55,493 nt of DNA from Lyngbya confervoides BDU141951. GTDB taxonomy: Bacteria; Cyanobacteriota; Cyanobacteriia; Thermosynechococcales; Thermosynechococcaceae. The notes under the pieces are model-generated. The model made no database searches. It was not told the origin of the DNA and was given only the letters and a program-made list of their open reading frames with translations. The stretch spans positions 1 to 55,493 of the forward strand of contig NZ_JTHE03000038.1 in assembly GCF_000817775.3 (NCBI RefSeq), read 5' to 3'. Position 1 is the stretch's first letter. Each line of letters opens with the position of its first letter. Of this stretch, positions 34,519 to 43,007 are shown in pieces. A program made the position numbers and the translations under genes.

Positions 34519-34730
34519 GGCGCAATCCCTGGCTTGTATTTCCCAAGGTTAAGGGCGGGCAGATCCCCAGAGTTAGATCGCGATTGTTCTTCTTGGGTCG
34601 CCTTAAGGTCCCCCGCTTTGCGTGGCCGTGATAAATTCACCCTAAATACCGCATCGGCGGGTGCTTCTAGATTGCCCTGCAGGTTCGCACTATTCTACAA
34701 TCGAATCCTTTTAAGCCTCGTCCGCCTTGA

Positions 34731-35138
34731 TTATGCCAGCACCCGAGGCAGGATCTGCTGGACGCGGCTTTGAATTTGATCGCGAATAGCCCGATAAACC
34801 ACTAGGGGCTGGTGTGCCGGGTCCGCTAGCTGCCAATCTTCAAACATTTCCACGTGGGTCCATGGATCTGGCAGATGCACCCCGCAGCCACAGAGAGAAA
34901 TCACGGCTCGAAAATCCGCGGGGTCAAAGTCGGCTAAGCGATCACAGGTATGGGATCGCAGGTCAATACCCACCTCAGCCATGGCTGCAATGGTGAGTGG
35001 ATCGATGCTGGAGGGATTGAGGCCAGCGCTGTACACCCGCAGGCGATCGCCAGCCCAATGTTTAGCAAAGCCCTCCGCCATCTGGGAACGGCGCGAGTTG
35101 TGTTGACAGACAAATAAAAGTCCAGGCTTGCGGTCCAT
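34731..35138 (-). CDS. arsC: Arsenate reductase ArsC (LMW-phosphatase fold)
   Basis: ArsC reduces arsenate to arsenite in the cytoplasm. The phosphate loop is LFVCQHNSRRSQMAEG (Cys near residue 10, CX5R) and the second redox pair is in ISLCGCGVHLP. The CGC pair resembles the Synechocystis enzyme, which uses glutathione/glutaredoxin. The end PLVVYRAIRDQIQSRVQQIL is typical. It lies 30 bp downstream of acr3 on the same strand and is last in the arsenic operon. ATG 35138 is the family start. Confidence 0.9.
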   Translation of the reverse strand: MDRKPGLLFVCQHNSRRSQMAEGFAKHWAGDRLRVYSAGLNPSSIDPLTIAAMAEVGIDLRSHTCDRLADFDPADFRAVISLCGCGVHLPDPWTHVEMFEDWQLADPAHQPLVVYRAIRDQIQSRVQQILPRVLA

Positions 35139-35168
35139 AGAAGAGCACTCCATCAAAGATCGGGGGTT

Positions 35169-36314
35169 TTACGGGGAATTTCCCGCACATCTGGGGTCTG
35201 TGAGGGTAGCCTTTTCCGGCTCACGGGGAAACCAAAAAGCGGTGCGTTTACAGACTTCCACCAGCATCAACATCACCGGCACTTCGATTAAGACTCCTAC
35301 GACGGTGGCGAGGGCCGCCCCAGAGTTCAGTCCAAACAGAACCACAGCGGTCGCGATCGCCACTTCAAAGTGATTGCTAGCGCCAATCAGGGCAGCCGGA
35401 GCCGCATCTTCATAGGAGAATCCTAGCTTGTGCGCCGCAACGTAGGTGAGGCCAAAGATCAGGTTGGTTTGCAAAAACAAGGGGACGGCAATCAACACAA
35501 TGTGCTGCGGATTTTGCACAATCAGATCTCCCTTGAGGGCAAACAACAAGATGAGCGTTGTCAGCAAGGCTCCCATGGCAACAGGCCCCAGTTTGGGTAG
35601 GAACCGCTGCTCGAACCATTGCCGCCCCTGAGTCCGCAAGATCCAGGTTCGAGAGTAGATCCCGGCCAGCAGCGGTAGCCCTACGTAGATGAGCACCGAC
35701 AGTACAATCGTTTCCCAGGGAACCGTCAACTGATTAGCAGCCAAGAGCCAGCGGCCCAGAGGCGCGTACAGGAACAACATCGCCAGGGAGTTGATCGCCA
35801 CCATGATCAGGGTATGCCCTTGGTTGCTATAGGACAGATATCCCCACATCAGTACCATGGCGGTGCAGGGGGCAATCCCCAGCAGAATCGCGCCCGCAAT
35901 GTAGGACTGAGTCATCGACACTTCAGTTCCTCGCAGGATTTCGGTGCCGGTTAACAGGGGGGCAAAGATCTGTCCGAGAAAGAACTGGGCAAACGCCACC
36001 ATCGTGAAGGGCTTAATCAACCAGTTAACCCCCAGGGTCAGCAGGACAGGTTTGGGGGTGCGAGCCGCCCGCTTGGCCTGGCTAAAGTCAATTTTGACCA
36101 TGATGGGATACATCATGAAAAATAGACAGACGGCAATGGGAATCGAGATCTGGTAGAGACTGAGGGCATCCAGGGCGATCGCCATGCCGGGAAACAGGCG
36201 TCCCAGAGCAATCCCCAGAGCAATACAGAGCAAAACCCAGATCGTTAGATAGCGCTCAAAGAAGCTAAGCTGGCCCCCCGCTTTAATGCGAATTGGAGTA
36301 GATGCAGTGTTCAT
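35169..36314 (-). CDS. acr3: Arsenite efflux permease Acr3
   Basis: Acr3 exports arsenite (381 aa, about ten membrane helices). Landmarks are [73 protein letters not shown] (the conserved thiol-containing motif) and [43 protein letters not shown]. It sits between the MerR-type regulator gene (108 bp upstream) and arsC. Some cyanobacteria use an ArsR regulator for such genes; here the neighbour is MerR-type. Confidence 0.94.
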   Translation of the reverse strand: MNTASTPIRIKAGGQLSFFERYLTIWVLLCIALGIALGRLFPGMAIALDALSLYQISIPIAVCLFFMMYPIMVKIDFSQAKRAARTPKPVLLTLGVNWLIKPFTMVAFAQFFLGQIFAPLLTGTEILRGTEVSMTQSYIAGAILLGIAPCTAMVLMWGYLSYSNQGHTLIMVAINSLAMLFLYAPLGRWLLAANQLTVPWETIVLSVLIYVGLPLLAGIYSRTWILRTQGRQWFEQRFLPKLGPVAMGALLTTLILLFALKGDLIVQNPQHIVLIAVPLFLQTNLIFGLTYVAAHKLGFSYEDAAPAALIGASNHFEVAIATAVVLFGLNSGAALATVVGVLIEVPVMLMLVEVCKRTAFWFPREPEKATLTDPRCAGNSP

Positions 36315-36422
36315 AACGTGATGTGACCCTTTGCAAAGGGCGCGGAGTGAACAGGCAAAATTCAGCCCCTCAAGGGGGCCTCAGTCAGAGATCAAGCAAT
36401 CAATGCTTGATGAGGTCAAAGA

Positions 36423-36818
36423 CTAGGCGTCAAAGACGTGGCAATCATGGTCGAGCTGCTGATTACCAATGGATAATTCACAGCGATCGACCCAGTGCAT
36501 CAGTTCGCTTTTCAGCGTCAGCAGTTGCTGAATGTTTTGATCAATTTCGGCTACCTTTGCTCGGAGGCGCTGCTGAATTTCCGGGCAGGTCAGAGACTGA
36601 TCCTCCCTGAGCGCCAGCACTTCTCGGATATCCTCCAGGCTCAAGCCTAGCTGTTTCGCCCGTGCGATAAAGGTTAATCGCTCCACGTCAACCGCTGAAA
36701 ACAGGCGATATCCCGATTCATTCCGCCTCGGCGAAGGAATGAGCCCAATCCGCTCATAGAAATAGATCGTTTGCGGATTAATTCCCAGTTGATCAGAAAC
36801 TTGACTCACCTTCAGCAT
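36423..36818 (-). CDS. MerR-family regulator of the arsenic operon
   Basis: The 131-aa protein has the MerR DNA-binding start LKVSQVSDQLGINPQTIYFYERIGLIPSPRRNESGYRLFSAVDVERLTFIARAKQLGLSLEDIREVL and a dimerisation helix (residues about 80-115). Cysteines are in LTCPEI (about 82), DRCELS (about 113) and HDCHVF (C-terminal), the positions used for metal binding in ZntR/PbrR/CadR types. It could sense arsenite or a divalent metal. A perfect operator-like palindrome lies just upstream. The longer frame to 36917 runs through that operator and is rejected. Confidence 0.87.
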   Translation of the reverse strand: MLKVSQVSDQLGINPQTIYFYERIGLIPSPRRNESGYRLFSAVDVERLTFIARAKQLGLSLEDIREVLALREDQSLTCPEIQQRLRAKVAEIDQNIQQLLTLKSELMHWVDRCELSIGNQQLDHDCHVFDA

Positions 36819-36849
36819 GATCGTGCCATTGGTAAAACCGATGAGATTT

Positions 36850-36885
36850 ATCCTAAACCTTATACCTAGGTATAAAGTCAAGGGG
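36850..36885 (-). promoter_or_regulatory. MerR-type promoter/operator
   Basis: On the minus strand, TTGACT is followed by the perfect 16-bp palindrome TTATACCTAGGTATAA (36860-36875) and then TAGGAT, giving an over-long (19-20 bp) spacer between -35 and -10. This is the hallmark of MerR-activated promoters. It lies about 40 bp upstream of the regulator gene. Confidence 0.85.
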
Positions 36886-37011
36886 CATGAGGTCCCCGAT
36901 AATCCCCCAGCCTCCAATTCATGCGTTCAAGAGTGGGAGTGAATTGGGCAAAAATCTCTCCTGAAAATGGGCTCGTTGGAGATGGCGCGCCTGAGGGCAA
37001 AGAGCCAAAGG

Positions 37012-37668
37012 CTAGGTCCTGGCAACACCGCACACTACCCGCAGGCCAGTGAAGGAGTTCCTGAAGTCGGGCTCATTCTTGACCCGAAACGCCGACCGAC
37101 ACCCCCCTGGATAGTAGTACCAAGAACCGCCCCGCAAGCAGCGATCATGATGATTGCTTTTGTCTAGCCATGCACGTCCATCTATGGGAGCTTGATCATA
37201 GCTCTCATGCCAGGGGTCTTGGCACCATTCCCAAACGTTTCCATGCATGTCATACAAACCGAAGGCGTTTGCTACCTTAAAGCTACCGACCTCGGTCGTC
37301 TCTGCCCGAAATTCTCCATGGGGACCGGCTCCATAGGCTCCTGAATAGTTGATATGGCTGCCTTCATACTCTAAGTCCGTCCCCCGATAGTTGGCCAGAT
37401 CTGGGGTAATGGACTCGCCAAAGTGGAAAGGGGTCGTTGTCCCGGCTCGACAAGCATATTCCCATTCCGCTTCTGTGGGAAGTCGATAGGGACGATTGGT
37501 TTCTTTGGACAAGCGACGGCAAAATTCCACGGAATCGGTCCAACTCACTTGCTCCACTGGACGATTATCGCCCTTGAAGTTAGAAGGGTCAGGTTCGATC
37601 TCACGCTCAACTTTGGACATCTGGGCCACCCGACACCATTGGGCTTGGGTGATGGGAGACTTTCCCAT
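37012..37668 (-). CDS. Formylglycine-generating-enzyme-like protein, N-terminally shortened
   Basis: The protein matches the SUMF1/FGE-sulfatase domain: [101 protein letters not shown] and the end FTGLRVVC. Family members usually begin about 40 residues earlier (GGTFWMGS region). The codons directly before the ATG read VRAIAQPFF, as expected for the family, but a TAG lies at 37714-37716. The gene may be truncated, or use this internal ATG. Similar domains occur in bacteria next to kinases and nucleases; a true formylglycine role is not shown. Confidence 0.75.
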   Translation of the reverse strand: MGKSPITQAQWCRVAQMSKVEREIEPDPSNFKGDNRPVEQVSWTDSVEFCRRLSKETNRPYRLPTEAEWEYACRAGTTTPFHFGESITPDLANYRGTDLEYEGSHINYSGAYGAGPHGEFRAETTEVGSFKVANAFGLYDMHGNVWEWCQDPWHESYDQAPIDGRAWLDKSNHHDRCLRGGSWYYYPGGCRSAFRVKNEPDFRNSFTGLRVVCGVART

Positions 37669-37855
37669 GAAAAAGGGCTGAGCGATCGCCCTAACCTGAC
37701 GAATTTTGGGAAGCTAGATTGAGTCCTCCCAAGGTTTTGACCTGCTGTGGAAACCGGAATACCTGATGGCCATGCTTGCCGTTGCAGCTGGAATATCCTC
37801 CCTCTCACCGGAACAGTTAAAATAAGGGCAATCCTGATTCTGAGAGCGTTCTGCC

Positions 37856-38587
37856 ATGCAAAGCATGGAATCTCAACCCAAGGTCGATCTCGTTTATCCC
37901 GTTTCTGATGGAGAGCCCGTGGCGGAAACCTACGACCATCTCTACGCCATTCTCGTCACGCTTGAGGTACTCCGTCAGTATTTAGAAGGCCAAAAGGCAA
38001 CGGTTTTAGCGAATCAGTTCTTATACTATGCCCAGGGCTTTCCCAAGCTACGGGTTGCTCCAGATGTCATGGTAATTTTTGGCGTAGAGCCGGGGGGACG
38101 CGATAGTTACAAAGTGTGGGAAGAGGGTGAAGTGCCCCGAGTTGTCTTTGAGATGACCTCCAAAAGCACCCAGCAAGAGGACCAACTGATCAAGCGACAA
38201 CTTTATGCACAACTGGGGGTGCAGGAATACTGGCTGTTTGATCCCAAGGGCGAGTGGCTGGAGTCGCCGCTGATGGGATATCGGCTGGGAGGCGATGCGT
38301 ACCACCCCATTCTCGATCTGCGGAGCGAGGCGTTGGGGCTACAGCTTCAGGTGGAGGGAAAGTTGATCACCTTTACGGTGTTAGCCACTGGAGAACGACT
38401 ACTCCCCCCAGCAGAACTCGGTCGAGGCCTGGCGCGAGAAAAGCAGCGCGCTGAGCAGGAAAGGCACAGAGCCGAACAGGAAAGGCACAGAGCCGAACAG
38501 GAAAGGCACAGAGCCGAGCGGGAAAAGCAGCGGGCCGATCGCCTGCAAGCGCAGCTCAGGGCCTTGGGCGTAGATCCGAGGGAGTAG
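37856..38587 (+). CDS. Uma2-family endonuclease with heptad-repeat tail
   Basis: The protein (about 243 aa) belongs to the Uma2 family of PD-(D/E)XK nuclease-like proteins common in cyanobacteria. The catalytic region is APDVMVIFGV (Asp about 74) and RVVFEMTSKST (Glu and Lys about 100-104), followed by YAQLGVQEYWLFDP. The C-terminal 45 residues are a charged coiled coil built from RAEQERH repeats (three near-identical copies encoded by a 21-bp DNA repeat). Function in vivo is unknown; many copies are thought to be mobile. It is convergent with modC and overlaps its end by 32 bp. The ATG at 37865 is an alternative start. Confidence 0.87.
   Translation: MQSMESQPKVDLVYPVSDGEPVAETYDHLYAILVTLEVLRQYLEGQKATVLANQFLYYAQGFPKLRVAPDVMVIFGVEPGGRDSYKVWEEGEVPRVVFEMTSKSTQQEDQLIKRQLYAQLGVQEYWLFDPKGEWLESPLMGYRLGGDAYHPILDLRSEALGLQLQVEGKLITFTVLATGERLLPPAELGRGLAREKQRAEQERHRAEQERHRAEQERHRAEREKQRADRLQAQLRALGVDPRE
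38453..38520 (+). repeat. 21-bp in-frame tandem repeat encoding RAEQERH
   Basis: The unit AGGAAAGGCACAGAGCCGAAC is repeated about three times (38458-38520) with almost no change, showing recent expansion. It adds seven residues per copy to the Uma2 coiled-coil tail, keeping frame. Confidence 0.9.
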
Positions 38588-39470
38588 CGGGGTGGGCAAC
38601 CAGAGGTCTGATGATGGGATTAAAGGCTTTGGAGGCGACCAGAACGCGATCGCCCACCCTTAAACTGGCGGCTTCCTGGGGATCCGCCACCACCTTCACC
38701 AGATCCTGGCCAATCAAAACCGCAACAATAAAAATCACGTCCTGCTGCTCCAGGGAAAGAACTTCGCCAATAAACTGGAACTTGCCGCTGACTGTCTGAG
38801 AGCTGTAAACCTCCATGGGCCTTCCCTGCCGCACCACCTTGCCCTGATCCAAGAGAATGACGCGATCCGAGAGCTTCACAATTTCAGCCACATCGTGACT
38901 GATCAACAGCGTGGTTAACCCAAAGGTTTGATGCACCAGCCGTAGATAGTCCTGCAGTTTGGTGCGGATGCCCCGATCCAGGGCTGAGAGGGGTTCATCC
39001 AGCAGTAAAAGCTTCGGGTTGGGGGCGATCGCTCGGGCCAGGGCAACCCGCTGCTGTTGACCACCAGAAAGCTGGTGGGGCTTGCGCTGCTGCAGCCCTC
39101 CTAACTCCATCATCTCCAGCAGATCCGCAACGATGCGAGGATTTTGGCCCTTACGCAGAGCAAAGCGGAGATTCTCAAGAACCGTCATATGGGGAAACAG
39201 CGCGTAGTCCTGAAAGACATAGCCAATCTGGCGCTTCTGCGGCGGGAGGTTGAGTTTGCGATCCGTATCCACCCAGGGAATGCCGTTCACCACAATTCTG
39301 CCGCGATCGGGCTGGAGCAGTCCCGCCAAAAGTCTAAACAAGGACGTTTTTCCAGCACCAGATTTCCCAGAAAGGGTGATAAAGGTTTGGGGTTCTAGGG
39401 CGAGATCCACCTGGAGATGCAGCGGCGCCTGGGCCGATCCCAGGGTTTTGCAGCAGGAAATCTCAATCAT
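38556..39470 (-). CDS. modC: Molybdate ABC transporter ATP-binding protein
   Basis: ModC (304 aa) energises molybdate import. Walker A is LSGKSGAGKTSLFRLLAGLL (about 34), the signature is LSGGQQQRVALARAIA, Walker B is KLLLLDEPLSALD, and the H-loop is LLISHDVAEI. A C-terminal TOBE-like region (about 230-290, VIFIVAVLIGQDLVKVVADPQEAASLRVGDRVLV) is present. The start ATG overlaps the modB stop by 4 bp. It is the last gene of the molybdenum operon. Confidence 0.93.
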   Translation of the reverse strand: MIEISCCKTLGSAQAPLHLQVDLALEPQTFITLSGKSGAGKTSLFRLLAGLLQPDRGRIVVNGIPWVDTDRKLNLPPQKRQIGYVFQDYALFPHMTVLENLRFALRKGQNPRIVADLLEMMELGGLQQRKPHQLSGGQQQRVALARAIAPNPKLLLLDEPLSALDRGIRTKLQDYLRLVHQTFGLTTLLISHDVAEIVKLSDRVILLDQGKVVRQGRPMEVYSSQTVSGKFQFIGEVLSLEQQDVIFIVAVLIGQDLVKVVADPQEAASLRVGDRVLVASKAFNPIIRPLVAHPATPSDLRPRP

Positions 39471-40141
39471 TGCCGAATCCCCCTGAGATAGCCGCCATTG
39501 ATCCCATAAACAATGACCAAAATGGAAAACGAGAGGGTCACCAGAATCAGGGCATAGACATGGGCCGCGCTGTAGTTCAGCGCCTCCACCTCCTCATAGA
39601 TGGCAATGGAGGCCACCTGAGTTTGACCGGGAATATTGCCCCCAATCATCAACACCACTCCAAATTCACCCACGGTATGGGCAAAGGTCAGAATCATCCC
39701 GGTGAGCAGAGAGGCCCTCAAATTTGGAATTAGCACCCGCCAAAGCGTCGTGAGCTTTGACTTACCCAAAATCGCCGCGGCTTCGTGGATCGCCGGGGGA
39801 ATTCCGGCAAACCCAGCCTGCAGCGGCTGCACCATAAAGGGCAAGCTATGGATCATTGAGGCGATCACCAACCCAGCAAAGGAAAAAACCAGGCGTAAAC
39901 CTAGGGTGTGCTCTAGCCACTGCCCGAATAGCCCCCTGGGACTGAAGGCAATGAGGAGGTAAAAGCCTAACACCGTGGGCGGAAGCACCAGCGGTAAACT
40001 AATCATTGCCTCGAAAAATGGCTTCAGGCGACTGGGACTGTAGGCCAGCCAATAGCTCAGAGGCAGGGCTAAAACCAGCAAAAGTCCGGTGGTGAGGATC
40101 GCAAGTCGAAACGTCACCCATAGCGGATCCCAATCTATCAT
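39467..40141 (-). CDS. modB: Molybdate ABC transporter permease
   Basis: ModB (224 aa, five or six helices) is the membrane channel of the molybdate importer. Landmarks are WDPLWVTFRLAILTTGLLLVLALPLSYWLAYSP, EAMISLPLVLPPTVLGFYLLIAF, the EAA-type loop EAAAILGKSKLTTLWRVLIPNLRASLLTGMILTFAHTVGEFGVVLMIGGNIPGQT and the C-terminal helix. It overlaps modC at its end and the molbindin gene at its start, each by 4 bp, which indicates translational coupling. Confidence 0.94.
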   Translation of the reverse strand: MIDWDPLWVTFRLAILTTGLLLVLALPLSYWLAYSPSRLKPFFEAMISLPLVLPPTVLGFYLLIAFSPRGLFGQWLEHTLGLRLVFSFAGLVIASMIHSLPFMVQPLQAGFAGIPPAIHEAAAILGKSKLTTLWRVLIPNLRASLLTGMILTFAHTVGEFGVVLMIGGNIPGQTQVASIAIYEEVEALNYSAAHVYALILVTLSFSILVIVYGINGGYLRGIRQ

Positions 40142-40536
40142 GGGGCTAGCATCACCTCATTGGTTTTAATCATTGCCGTAACGGTGTCGCCCACCTGCAG
40201 CTGAAGCTGCTGCACAGCCTGAGCAGTAATCACGGAAACAATGGGACCCAGGGCGGTTTTGACGATCACTCGGCTCAACAGTTTCCCAGATTCCAGAGCC
40301 TGGAGGGTGCCAGGAAGCTGATTTTGTAAGCTAATCCGATGATCAATGCCCTTGCCAATAATCACCTCTGTTTCTTTAAAGATGACCTGAATGGGGGAGC
40401 CCACCTGAAGATGGGGAGCACTGATGGGCGTATCAATGACGATCGCCGTTAGGGTCATCTCCTGCACAGCAATACGAACCAGCGATAAATTCCCCTGCAC
40501 GGTCAGTTGTGCAATCGTTCCTGCGATCTGGTTCAT
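40138..40536 (-). CDS. Molbindin-type protein with two Mop (TOBE) domains
   Basis: This 132-aa protein contains two Mop domains of about 65 residues each (MNQIAGTIAQLTVQGNLSLVRIAVQ... and LPGTLQALESGKLLSRVIVKTALGPIVSVITAQAVQQLQLQVGDTVTAMIKTNEVMLAP). Such proteins bind molybdate or tungstate and act as intracellular stores or sensors. No DNA-binding domain is present, so it is not ModE. It overlaps modA by 4 bp at its start and modB by 4 bp at its end. Confidence 0.9.
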   Translation of the reverse strand: MNQIAGTIAQLTVQGNLSLVRIAVQEMTLTAIVIDTPISAPHLQVGSPIQVIFKETEVIIGKGIDHRISLQNQLPGTLQALESGKLLSRVIVKTALGPIVSVITAQAVQQLQLQVGDTVTAMIKTNEVMLAP

Positions 40537-41303
40537 GGTCCGGGTTGATAGCCATAGCGACGCAGAATAGTCTGACCGGAGTCCGAAAACAAGAACTCTA
40601 CAAATTTTTGGGCCTCCAGGGATCGATCGCCCGACCCTGTTGAAGCTGCAGCCTTTAGCACCACCACTGCCTGAGCGATCGCCTCGTAGCTCTGCGGATC
40701 TAAATCAACCCATTGCCCTTGCCCCTGAAGTTGGGAAGATAGCACCACCGCCTTGGCAGTGAAGCCCATATCAGCCGCCTGGGACTGGATAAATTGATTG
40801 ACCTGGGCAATGCTTTCCCCCCTGACCAGCTTTTGTTTCACACCATCATAAATTTTATGGTGGTTTAGAACCGCGAGGGCCGCCGCACCGTAGGGAGCCG
40901 TGCGGGGATTGGCAATGGCAATCCGCCGCACCCGATCCTCGGTTAGGGCCACCAGGGAGGGCTGGAGATTGGGCACCGTGGTCCATAGCACCAGCTTCCC
41001 GTAAGCATAGACTTGGGGCGGGGCCAGGGTAAACCCATCGCGATCCAGCACCTGGGGAGAGTTCAGGTCCGCCGACACAAACAGGTCAAAGGGAGCCCCC
41101 GACTGAATCTGAGCCGTCAGCTTCCCCGAGGATCCCAGAATGGTTTTACAGTTAATTCCGGCGGTTTGGGTAAAAGCCTGGGTTAAATCCGCCATGGCAA
41201 ACTGCATATTCGCAGCGGTCGCAATGGTGAGAGCGTCCGTCTGCGGGTGCTGACATCCCCAGACCAGGAGCAATCCTGCCAAAAAGAGCCATAGCCTGAA
41301 CAT
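40533..41303 (-). CDS. modA: Molybdate ABC transporter substrate-binding protein
   Basis: ModA (256 aa) is a lipoprotein (LAGLLLVWGCQHP, Cys near 17) of the periplasm. Landmarks are LTIATAANMQFAMADLTQAFTQTAGI, LGSSGKLTAQIQSGAPFDLFVSADLNSPQVL, RIAIANPRTAPYGAAALAVL and the end EAQKFVEFLFSDSGQTILRRYGYQ. The 7-bp gap from moaB and the 4-bp overlap with the molbindin gene show it belongs to a continuous operon. Confidence 0.93.
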   Translation of the reverse strand: MFRLWLFLAGLLLVWGCQHPQTDALTIATAANMQFAMADLTQAFTQTAGINCKTILGSSGKLTAQIQSGAPFDLFVSADLNSPQVLDRDGFTLAPPQVYAYGKLVLWTTVPNLQPSLVALTEDRVRRIAIANPRTAPYGAAALAVLNHHKIYDGVKQKLVRGESIAQVNQFIQSQAADMGFTAKAVVLSSQLQGQGQWVDLDPQSYEAIAQAVVVLKAAASTGSGDRSLEAQKFVEFLFSDSGQTILRRYGYQPGP

Positions 41304-41310
41304 GGGTTTG

Positions 41311-41823
41311 CTATTCCCGCAGGCGCGGCATCAGATCCACCAGGTTACAGGGCCGATGCCGCGCATCGAGCTGATCCTGGATCAGATCATCCCAGCCGGT
41401 TCGGCAGGCCCCAGAGGATCCCGGCAGACAAAAGAGATAGGTACCATTGGCAACTCCGGCCAAAGCTCGCGATTGCAGGGTGGAAGTTTTAATCTCTGGA
41501 TATGAAACCCTGCGAAACAGTTCACCAAAGCCTGGGATCTCCTTGTCCAAGAGGGGGTAAATGGCCTCTGGGGTGCCATCGCGCCCGGTGAGGCCCGTGC
41601 CTCCGGTGGTGATAATCACCTGGACCGTTTCATCGGCAATCCAGCGAGACACCACCGCTCGAATTTGATAAATATCATCGGGAACGATCACCTTCTCTGC
41701 AAGCCAGTGTCCAGCCTCGGTGAGGCGATCGCCCAGCAGTTTGCCGGAGGTGTCGGTGGCCTCAGTGCGGCTATCGGACACGGTGAGCAGGGCAATGCGC
41801 ACTGGGATAAATTGATCCGCCAT
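41311..41823 (-). CDS. moaB: Molybdenum cofactor biosynthesis protein MoaB
   Basis: MoaB/MogA-type proteins adenylylate molybdopterin before metal insertion. The 170-aa protein has VRIALLTVSDSRTEATDTSGKLLGDRLTEAGH near its start, VIITTGGTGLTGRDGTPEAIYPLLDKEIPGFGELFRRVSY in the middle (GGTGxxxRDxTP motif) and LFCLPGSSGACRTGWDDLIQDQL near the end. All are diagnostic. It begins 8 bp after the cobW-like gene and ends 7 bp before modA. Confidence 0.94.
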   Translation of the reverse strand: MADQFIPVRIALLTVSDSRTEATDTSGKLLGDRLTEAGHWLAEKVIVPDDIYQIRAVVSRWIADETVQVIITTGGTGLTGRDGTPEAIYPLLDKEIPGFGELFRRVSYPEIKTSTLQSRALAGVANGTYLFCLPGSSGACRTGWDDLIQDQLDARHRPCNLVDLMPRLRE

Positions 41824-41831
41824 CTGCGCTC

Positions 41832-42872
41832 CTAGGCTGCGATCGCCTGGTGAATCCGATCTGCCTGGAGACCGTTGCCAATGAACACCAGCCGGGTTTT
41901 GCGCCGCTCTTCCGGCTGCCAGGGGCGATCGTAGAAGTGATCAAAGCGCTGTCCAACCCCCTGGAGCACTAACCGCATGGCCTTTTCTGGAACCGAAACA
42001 AACCCCTTGATCCGGTAAATTTCCTGCTCTTGCACCAGGGTTTTAAGCTGGGTCACCAAAGCCTGGGGATCAAAGGACTGATCTAGCTCCACACAAATCG
42101 AGTTAATGGTTTCATCGTGGTCATGATCCTCCTCGTGATCGTGGTGACTCGGACGGCTCTCCAGGTGGTCTTCGACCGCCGCGTTAAAGCCCAGCAGCAC
42201 CTCCGGGCTGACCTCACCGTGGTGACAGGGCACCACCTTCACGCCGCTAGGCACCTGGGCCTGGAGCCAGGACCGAGTGCGATGGCGGGTTTCTAGATCG
42301 AGTACATCGGACTTGGTCAACAAAACCAGATCGGCGCAAGCAAGCTGATCTTCAAAGAGTTCTTCGATGGGAGTTTCGTGCTCTAAACTGTCGTCGGCCT
42401 GACGCTGGGCTTCTAAGGCCTCCAGATCCCCCACCATCTGGCCTTGAGCTAGGGCTTCACAATCTACGACGGTGACCACACCATCCACTGTGGCGCCGGT
42501 GCGAATTTCCGGCCAGCGAAAGGCCTTCACCAGAGGCTTGGGCAGGGCGAGGCCAGAGGTCTCGATCACAATGCAGTCAATTTCCTCCCGGCGCTTCAGC
42601 AGTTCCTGCATCGTTGGCAAAAATTCCTCCTGCACCGTGCAGCAGAGGCAGCCGTTGGCCAGTTCTAAAATATTGCGGTTGGGCGTCTGGTCCTCATCAC
42701 AAACCTGACAGTCCCGCAGGATTTCCCCGTCAATCCCCACCTCACCAAATTCGTTCACCAACACAGCAATCCGGCGACCCTGGTTATTTTGCAGCAGATG
42801 ACGGACCAGCGTAGTCTTCCCCGCTCCTAAAAAGCCGGTGACCACGGTAACGGGAATTTTATGCACAGACAC
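41832..42872 (-). CDS. CobW/COG0523-family GTPase metal chaperone
   Basis: This 346-aa G3E GTPase has Walker A GFLGAGKTTLVRHLL (near residue 13), the metal-binding ANGCLCCTV (CxCC) motif (about 78), Switch/Walker B in IVIETSGLALP and the nucleotide-base motif LLTKSD. A His/Asp-rich loop (SHHDHEEDHDHDE, about 240) is typical of metal chaperones, and the C-terminal CobW_C domain (about 260-346) is present. Position at the head of a molybdenum operon is unusual; the metal could be zinc, cobalt or a molybdenum-related one. The translation start is a GTG at 42872, with GGAG just upstream. Confidence 0.92.
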   Translation of the reverse strand: MSVHKIPVTVVTGFLGAGKTTLVRHLLQNNQGRRIAVLVNEFGEVGIDGEILRDCQVCDEDQTPNRNILELANGCLCCTVQEEFLPTMQELLKRREEIDCIVIETSGLALPKPLVKAFRWPEIRTGATVDGVVTVVDCEALAQGQMVGDLEALEAQRQADDSLEHETPIEELFEDQLACADLVLLTKSDVLDLETRHRTRSWLQAQVPSGVKVVPCHHGEVSPEVLLGFNAAVEDHLESRPSHHDHEEDHDHDETINSICVELDQSFDPQALVTQLKTLVQEQEIYRIKGFVSVPEKAMRLVLQGVGQRFDHFYDRPWQPEERRKTRLVFIGNGLQADRIHQAIAA

Positions 42873-43007
42873 ACTCCACAGAACTCAAGAAGGTCCTATT
42901 CAATTTACCTGATGAGTGGGCTGAGGATGGACCCGGCCCGCAGTTTGCCCAGGCAAGGGGAACAAATTCTGTCGGTAACGCTCCCGGATAAAGGCACAGG
43001 CCGGGCA

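Noticed and set aside
42873-43007. Cobalamin riboswitch or hammerhead ribozyme in the gap before the CobW-like gene
   Set aside because: CCTGATGAG and GC-rich blocks look suggestive, but the B12 box (GCCACTG) and the hammerhead GAAA core with stem III are missing. Run the Rfam cobalamin and hammerhead models to confirm.
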